Positions 58,010 through 64,000 of a DNA stretch of 64,000 nucleotides are shown here, one piece after another (the first letter of the stretch is position 1; every line of letters begins with the position of its first letter). Source of the stretch: Amphiura filiformis (lineage: Eukaryota > Echinodermata > Ophiuroidea > Amphilepidida > Amphiuridae); NCBI RefSeq assembly GCF_039555335.1, contig NC_092637.1, positions 37,491,026-37,555,025 of the forward strand, written 5' to 3'. A program made the translations under genes and the position numbers. Below the pieces are notes generated by a model. The model saw nothing but the letters and a program-made list of their open reading frames with translations, made no database searches and was not told the origin of the DNA.

Positions 58010-58973
58010 TAAAGAAAAGAAAAGATGTTATATTATGGGAGACTTCAACATCGATCTTCTAAAATACGATCAATTGCCTAAAGTTAACAGATTTGTTAAC
58101 CTTTTCTTTTCTCATGATTTTTATCCATGCATCGATCGTCCGACTCGTGTATATCGCAACCGGCATGGTGTCACTGGTTATTCATGTTTTGATGTATTCT
58201 CCAACGTTGTGTCAACTAATCACAAGTCTGGTGCTTTAATTACAGATCTCTCGCGCTCGGATCACTTCCCTGTGTTCACCATATCAAAGGGCTCCAGGTT
58301 CTTCCCACCACCCAAACCAACTGTTAGGCAAGCTAGACAATTCAAGCCTGATAACATCAAAGGCCTTAATAATGCTCTTTCTCAATCCGACTGGCATTCT
58401 GTGTAAGATATTGATCACCCTGAGGAAGCTGATAATAAGTTTAATGATAAATTACTTACTTTACTTGATATTCACTGCCCAATAAAAACTACTAAATCTA
58501 ACTACCGGAATACTCCTAAAAAACCCTGGGTTACTAAAGGTCTAATTAAATCGATCAAAACTAAAGATAAAGTATACAAAAAGTATATTTCTAAACCTAC
58601 TGATAATAATGAAATTAAATATAAAAAATATAGAAATCACCTTAATAGTCTCCTCCGTGTTGCCAAAAAATCATTCTACACTAAAGAAATTGAGCTCCAC
58701 AATAATGACATGAAAAAAATGTGGTCATCTTTGAACAATTTATTCGGGCGTAACAAACATTCAAAACTTCCTGACCTTTTTACTGATGACATTGGTAGCA
58801 AAATCACCAATGCCCATGAAATTGCCACCAAATTCAACGATTTTTTCACAAACAGTGGTGCTTCCCTTGCTGATTCAATTCCACCTCCATGTGGCGATTT
58901 TCAGGCTCCATCAAAACCGCCACTAATGAATAGCATTTTTTTTATCCCCAACAACACCGGAGGAACTAATTAA
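58010..58973 (+). pseudogene. LINE-1 ORF2, endonuclease C-terminal part and linker
   Basis: It resumes with CYIMGDFNIDLLKYDQ (GDFN holds catalytic Asp and Asn), then FYPCIDRPTRVYRN and LITDLSRSDHFPVFTIS (SDH catalytic pair). An in-frame TAA stands at 58404-58406, after DWHSV. The same frame goes on with HPEEADNKFNDKLLTLLDIH, KPWVTKGLIKSIKTKDKVYK and NNDMKKMWSSLNNLFGRNKH to the end of this frame at 58971-58973. The frame then shifts in a T-run near 58940. A dead copy, because of the stop. Confidence 0.82.
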
Positions 58974-60310
58974 ATTATGTGCTAACCTAAAATCAAGCCA
59001 TAGTTCGGGCATGGATGGCATCAGCACCATCTTATTGAAATCAATCATAAACAATGTCAGCATGGTCCTCTGCCACATTTTCACTATTTCAATTAAACAT
59101 GGCTTAGTTCCTGATAAACTCAAAATTGCCAAAGTGACACCAATCTTCAAATCTGGTGACAGCCATGATTTTTCGAATTACAGACCAATTTCAATCCTTC
59201 CAGCCATTTCTAAATTACTTGAAAAGGTTATTTATAACCGAATCTTCTTAGTCCCAACCAATTTGGATTCAGGCAAAAACGATCAACCTATATGGCAATT
59301 AATAAACTTTATAGCATAATTACCCAGAATTTAGATAATAAAATTCACACTGTAGGTATTTTCCTTGATCTCAGCAAAGCTTTTGACACGCTCAACCATG
59401 AAATTCTTTTAAATAAACTTGACACTTACGGCATTAGAGGAATTGCTAATAATTGGATCCGTAGTTATCTTAATAACAGGAAACAGTTCGTTGTATTCAA
59501 TCAAACCTCATCTGAAATGACATCAATCACATGCGGTGTCCCGCAAGGATCGATATTAGGTCCACTTTTGTTTCTAATTTACATTAATGATCTTCCCCTT
59601 TGTTCTACCACAGCTGACTTCATCATTTTTGCAGATGACACAAATATTCTCTTTTCTCACAAGGACCAAAATTCTCTCGAAACCCTGATTAATAATGAAT
59701 TGGAAACTATCTCCAACTGGTTTAAGCTAAGTAAACTCTCATTAAATGTTAAAAAAACTAATTTCATGATTTTTAAAAATAAACATACTACCAAACATCA
59801 AAAGGAAATTAATATTCATATTAATAATAATAAACTAGAAAAAGTCCACACAACCAAATTTCTTGGCATACTAATTGACGATAATCTTTCCTGGAAATCT
59901 CTCTCATACGTCCCATATATCTAAAATAGTCTCTAAATATAATGGCATTATTCGTAAAGTTCGTCCTTTTCTTCCTCAGGAATCCTTATTTACACTTTAC
60001 AACACCTTTGCAGTTCGCTATATTTCATACTGCAATATTATCTGGGCTGACAAAAACAACTCGCACCTTGAATCACTTTTTCTCCTCCAAAAAAGAATCA
60101 TCCGCACGTGCACTAACTCCCTTTGGCTGGCCCACACAGAACCCCTCTTCAAGCAACTTAACACACTTAAGATTCAAGATATACTACATTTTCACCAACT
60201 TGGAACGTTCATGTTCAATTTCCATCACAAATTATTTCCAACTGACTTGTCTCTAAATAACTTGTTCATTACAAACGCAAGTATTCACGATCACCTCACA
60301 AGACAAGCCA
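58945..60310 (+). pseudogene. LINE-1 ORF2, reverse transcriptase
   Basis: RT motifs in order: MDGISTILLKSIINN, KVTPIFKSGDSHDFSNYRPI, (frameshift near 59245) GIFLDLSKAFDTLNHEILLN (palm A, catalytic Asp), TCGVPQGSILGPLLFLIYIN, DFIIFADDTNILFSHKD (catalytic FADD), LSKLSLNVKKTNFMIF and KFLGILIDDNLSW. After a shift near 59900 come HTSHISKIVSKYNGIIRKVR and YISYCNIIWADK. This is the RT of a CR1/Jockey-group LINE. The coding sequence is cut near 60310 by a family E element and ends after it, at 61116. Confidence 0.86.
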
Positions 60311-60959
60311 GTATAACGTTTGGACAGTATTTATTTTGGGACATTAGAGCACATCAGACAAATTGAATTGCATTCTGAATACGAAGAATGTCATTCTGAT
60401 ATCAAATAATTTTGATTTTTTGAAATTCGCAATTTAATACACATTTTATGGCAAATCATTAAAATTGATATTTTTGATATTTAACAGTACTTGAAGTAAA
60501 CTTTATAAATCTGATGATTTATACTTAAAGTGTATGTATAGGTGGGATGAAAAGCCGACGATCAATTGAAAATTTTGACCCTTCGTATTGAAGATATAGA
60601 TTTTTTTCCCAAAACACCAAAAAAAATTAGGTCTTTTTGGGAAAAAATCCATATCTTCAATATGAAAGGTCAAAATTTTCAATTGACCGTCGGCTTTTCC
60701 TCCTGCTACATACACTTTAAGAATAATCATTAGATTTATATAATTTACTTCGAGGACTGTTATATATCAAAAATTTGAAAAATATCAAATTTTTATAATT
60801 TGTCATAAAATTTGTATTATATTGTGATTTTCAAAAATGAAAATTATTTGGTTTCAGAAAGACATGCTTCGTATTCAGAATGCAATTCGATAGGTCTGAG
60901 GTGCTCTCATGTCCCACAAAAATACTGTCGAAACGCAATAAACGCTCATTTTAGATCCC
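60311..60959. mobile_element. TTAA family E element inside the LINE-1 RT gene (copy 3)
   Basis: Body as in 22661-23316 (GTTTGGACAGTATTTATTTT, GAATTGCATTCTGAATACGA). The right end CATTTTAGATCCC is followed by TTAA (60960-60963). The extreme left tip is missing or rearranged (GTATAACGTTTGG), so the left TTAA is lost. LINE coding resumes just after it. Confidence 0.75.
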
Positions 60960-60963
60960 TTAA

Positions 60964-61860
60964 CCAAAACAAAACTTGCTGATAATACCATTAAGATTCA
61001 AGGTGCTCTACTATGGAATTCACTTCCCCAGTCAATCAAATCCAGCCCCTCTGTGTCAAAATCATCCTTCAAAACTAATTTTAAAAAGCATCTCATCAGT
61101 AGCTACATTTCTGGCTAATGGATCAAATATTTTTTTATATTTCTATTATTATTATTATATTAAAATATATCTCAGATTGGACTTGTTTTCGTGTGTTTGT
61201 GTTATATTGTTCCCTCTGCCTTGCGGGTAGATCTTGGTTGGAGTTTGTCCCCAATAAATTATCTTCCAACTATTTTTTGTATGTAACTCCAATATTGAAT
61301 ATCATTATCATTTGCTATATTTATCATTTACTTTGTAGGTACTAGCCTTTTTACAATTTCACATGTAAATGTTGGATTTAGGCCTCTGATTTGCTCATGC
61401 ATGCATGTTTTGTTTTCAAGGTTGTAGGCCTATATCCAATACTTGTTACATTTACAATACATCTTTTTCATGTAATATTTTGGAAATTGCCTAAAATGAC
61501 TTAATATTCTAGATATGCCTACTGGTTATAAAATTATTTCTTATTTAATATGCATTGTATACTTTGAATTTTGCATTGGTAAATCTTGTATATTCTCTAC
61601 TTACAAGGCTTGTTTGTCTTTGTTCGTTTTTTTTCCTAATGTATTAAATTTTGTTTTGCTTATTGTAAAATTGAAACATTATGTATCGGGTGCCACAACA
61701 TCACGCTGTGCGTTTGGTGGCATCCTCATCCTCTGTTTCTCATACTTCTGTCATATAATTTAAAATGTTCCACACTGTTTTATACAAGAAAATATTATTC
61801 TGTATTATGTTAACATGAATTTTGAATGGATGAAATAAACTGAACTGAACTGAACTGAAC
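60964..61860 (+). pseudogene. LINE-1 ORF2 C-terminus, 3' UTR and (CTGAA)n tail
   Basis: TKTKLADNTIKIQGALLWNS, LPQSIKSSPSVSKSSFKTNF and KKHLISSYISG with a stop at about 61117-61119 form the usual LINE C-terminal block. The AT-rich 3' UTR follows, ending AATAAACTGAACTGAACTGA with the pentamer repeated to 61860. The junction with LINE-2 is at 61861. Confidence 0.8.
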
Positions 61861-63882
61861 TAACAAAATGATCAAAGATAACAAGAGAAAATTTCTAAAT
61901 CAAGGTCTTAATGAACTCAAAAATAATATTAAAAAGACTTGGGAACATTTGAAACATGCCATTCCTTCAAAAAGTAAAGGTACACAAATTTCTTTTATTA
62001 AGACTGAAAAAGGTTCGCTTACAGAGCCAAAAGAAAAGGCTAATGAACTAAATAATTTCTTTTCTAAAATTGGTCCTCATCTTGCAGATAATATTAGTGA
62101 TAATGATTTTTGTAACTATAACCATGAAAACAGCCAAAATATGGAAGGACCTATACTTTTGATTTTATTCCTGTTACTTATGACTATGTTTTTAATCAAC
62201 TTTGTAAATTATCTGATAACAAAGCAACTGGTTTAGACAATATTCCTTCAAAGCTGCTCAAATTGGCAGCACCTATCATTACACCAATTATAACTCATTT
62301 AATCAATCACTCCTTCACAACAAGTAAATTTCCAACATGCTGGAAAAGAGCTAAAGTCATTCCTGTTTTTAAGGCTGGTGACCCTAGTGATCCCAGTAAC
62401 TATAGGCCCATCTCCATACTTGTTGTAATTTCAAAAATAGCTGAAAGGGCAGTGTTTGACCAACTGTACAACTATTTAAATACTAATGGATTAATTAATA
62501 TCAACCAGTCTGGGTTCAGACCATCTCATTCAACCTGTTCTGCTCTTGTTAACATAACTGAAGACTGTTATGATGAAATTGACAAAGGTAATATGGTAGG
62601 ACTTTGTATGTTAGATTTAAAAAAAGCATTTGATACAGTAAATCATGAAATTTTTCTTAAAAAACTGAAAATATATGGCTTAAGTAATTATTGTATTAAA
62701 TGGTTTGAAAGCTATCTTACTGGTCGCACCCAATGTACTTCTGTAGATGGTGTACTCTCTGATCACTGTGAAATAGTATGTGGCATGCCACAAGGATCAA
62801 TTGATGGCCCTCTTGCCTTTCTAATTTATATCAATGATCTATTGATCTTCCTAATTATGTAACACATTGTAAAGTAAGTACGTATGCTGATGATACTGTA
62901 ATATATTATTCTTCTAATGAAATTAATGATATTTTTAGCAGTATAAATAATGATCTTAACACCATCAACAAATGGCTTCAAAGTAATAAACTTAGTCTAA
63001 ACACTGACAAAACAGGATTCATGTTAATAGGCTCAAGACAAAGGTTACATTCAGTAAAAGAAGATATTAATAATGCAGATGTCCATGTTCATATAAATGG
63101 TGTTAATATTAAGAGGGTGCAAGAGAGCAAACACCTTGGTGTTATTATTGATGATACTTTGTCTTGGAACCAACAAATTGATACTGTGCGTAAAAAAGCT
63201 CTTAAAGGAATGTTCATGCTAAAAACATGTAGATCTAATTTCCTCATTGAAGATATTTTGAAGATGGTTTATAATTCAATTGTTCTGCCTCATCTAGAAT
63301 ATTGTAACATTGTTTGGGGAAATTGTAGTATTTCTGAAGCAAAACGTCTACAAATTATCCAAAACAGGGCTGCACGTATAATTTGTAATGCTAAATGGGA
63401 CACATCTAGTAATATCGTTCTTGATCAACTTGGTTGGAAACCAGTTTCTAATAGGCAGCGGTACAATTGTTCTGTTTTAACATATAAGATTTTGAATAAC
63501 TTGTCACCTCCGTACTTAACTCACATATTTTCAATTCCAGAGAATCATTACAACTTTCGCCAGAGTAAATTTAATGTTAAGATCCCTCAACCGAGAACAG
63601 ATTATAAGAAGCGTAGTTTATCACATAGAGGTGGCTTCATCTGGAACAATTTAGATGAAACTATTCAAAAATCCATGACCTTACATATTTTCAAAAATAA
63701 TGCTAAAAGTGTATATTTTTAACTGTTGTTTAAATCTATCAATTTTATGATGATGTAATTTTTTTTTTGTACTTTGTTTATTAATATATTCTGTATGTTA
63801 TGTTATGTCCACGGCCCCAAGGAAGAACAACTTTGTTGATTTGGGCCTCCGTGGGCTTCCTATCCTATCCTATCCTATCCTA
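61861..63882 (+). pseudogene. LINE-2, linker, reverse transcriptase and (TATCC)n tail (right fragment)
   Basis: NKMIKDNKRKFLNQGL and TWEHLKHAIPSKSKG continue the fragment ending at 51788. Frameshifts lie near 62158 and 62840. RT motifs: KVIPVFKAGDPSDPSNYRPI, MLDLKKAFDTVNHEIFLKKL (catalytic Asp), GMPQGSIDGPLAFLIYINDL (Asp where Leu is usual), YADDTVIYYSS (about 62887), LSLNTDKTGFMLIGSRQ, HLGVIIDDTLSWNQQI and LPHLEYCNIVWGN. It ends SVYF and TAA at 63720-63722. The 3' UTR runs to a CCTATCCTATCC tail at 63858-63882. The clade differs from LINE-1 in sequence but shares the CR1/Jockey-group layout. Confidence 0.86.
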
Positions 63883-63957
63883 AACAAGGTATAGCAGTCG
63901 TTGATAGGATATGCAGCTTATAGAACACGGATACCTCCTGTGGCATTTCGAGATAGA

Positions 63958-64000
63958 GACCCAAAATAGGAATATGTGACGTGTCATGTCAAAAGGAGAC
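63958..64000. mobile_element. edge of a family D fold-back
   Basis: GTGACGTGTCATGTCAAAAG + GAGAC is the inner-arm sequence of the element at 14978-15690. The rest lies beyond the window. Confidence 0.5.

Larger units (their letters stand above)
51789..61860 (+). mobile_element. LINE-1 insertion (10 kb with nested elements)
   Basis: Everything between the two halves of LINE-2. At its 3' end is a (CTGAA)n tail at about 61838-61860 after AATAAA, as expected for a LINE. Its coding part is 56169-61115. The 5' part contains two diverged direct copies of a 5' UTR-like segment (53312-53467 and 55494-55680) and two copies of a CACTCCTG..TGCCTGCTGTT segment (51805 and 55438). No target-site duplication is visible. 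I infer that the whole block is one LINE insertion later enlarged by other elements; the 5' limit is less certain than the 3' limit. Confidence 0.6.

Noticed and set aside
1-64000. CRISPR arrays, bacterial operons or rRNA genes
   Set aside because: No regularly spaced short repeats with unique spacers and no ribosomal RNA sequence. All tandem repeats seen are minisatellite-like with homologous units.

Overview
The window is eukaryotic: interrupted genes with GT..AG introns, AT-rich spacers, and a very high load of transposable elements. The cathepsin B sequence, the Penelope and CR1/Jockey-like retroelements and the many small fold-back elements fit a marine invertebrate. An echinoderm or other invertebrate deuterostome is my best guess, by inference; no species-level marker is visible.

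Only two host genes are supported. At the left end (255-2687, + strand) lie the last two coding exons of a cathepsin B protease, with the catalytic His and Asn in the final exon and an intron of 2.1 kb full of repeats. From 27346 down to 19353 (- strand) lies a six-exon gene for a nuclear protein: a Pro/Met/Gly-rich N-terminus, a Lys-rich linker, two C2H2 zinc fingers (the second one split by an intron), a region resembling the C..C..HxH zinc domains of FLYWCH/WRKY-GCM1/FAR1 proteins, and a basic then acidic tail. Splice sites and phases agree at all five introns, but two single-base frame breaks interrupt it as sequenced.

The rest is mobile DNA. 2.7-18.6 kb: many short non-autonomous DNA elements, several with exact target-site duplications (8 bp hAT-type, TTAA piggyBac-type, probable TA-type). 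29-35 kb: a CR1/L2-like reverse transcriptase fragment whose 3' end was hit by a near-complete Penelope-like element (RT plus GIY-YIG endonuclease, 105-bp terminal direct repeats, 13-bp target duplication), followed by a 1.86-kb inverted-repeat element carrying an iterated GAAGCCTCCGAAAC motif. 36.8-37.7 kb: a LINE 3' end. 38.5-41.4 and 47.2-48.7 kb: modular, possibly Helitron-like elements whose cores are ~120-bp tandem repeats, each unit holding AGGTCA half-sites. 42.8-46.0 kb: a long imperfect inverted repeat.

51.1-63.9 kb is a Russian-doll stack. One LINE is split by a ~10-kb insertion containing a second, longer LINE (endonuclease plus RT). That LINE is itself interrupted by a Harbinger-like element with 3-bp duplications (which contains a hAT-type element with an 8-bp duplication), by TTAA-type fold-backs and by a CAGTGGCGTAGC-type element. 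No DNA transposase was recognised, so the DNA elements here look dependent on proteins encoded elsewhere.
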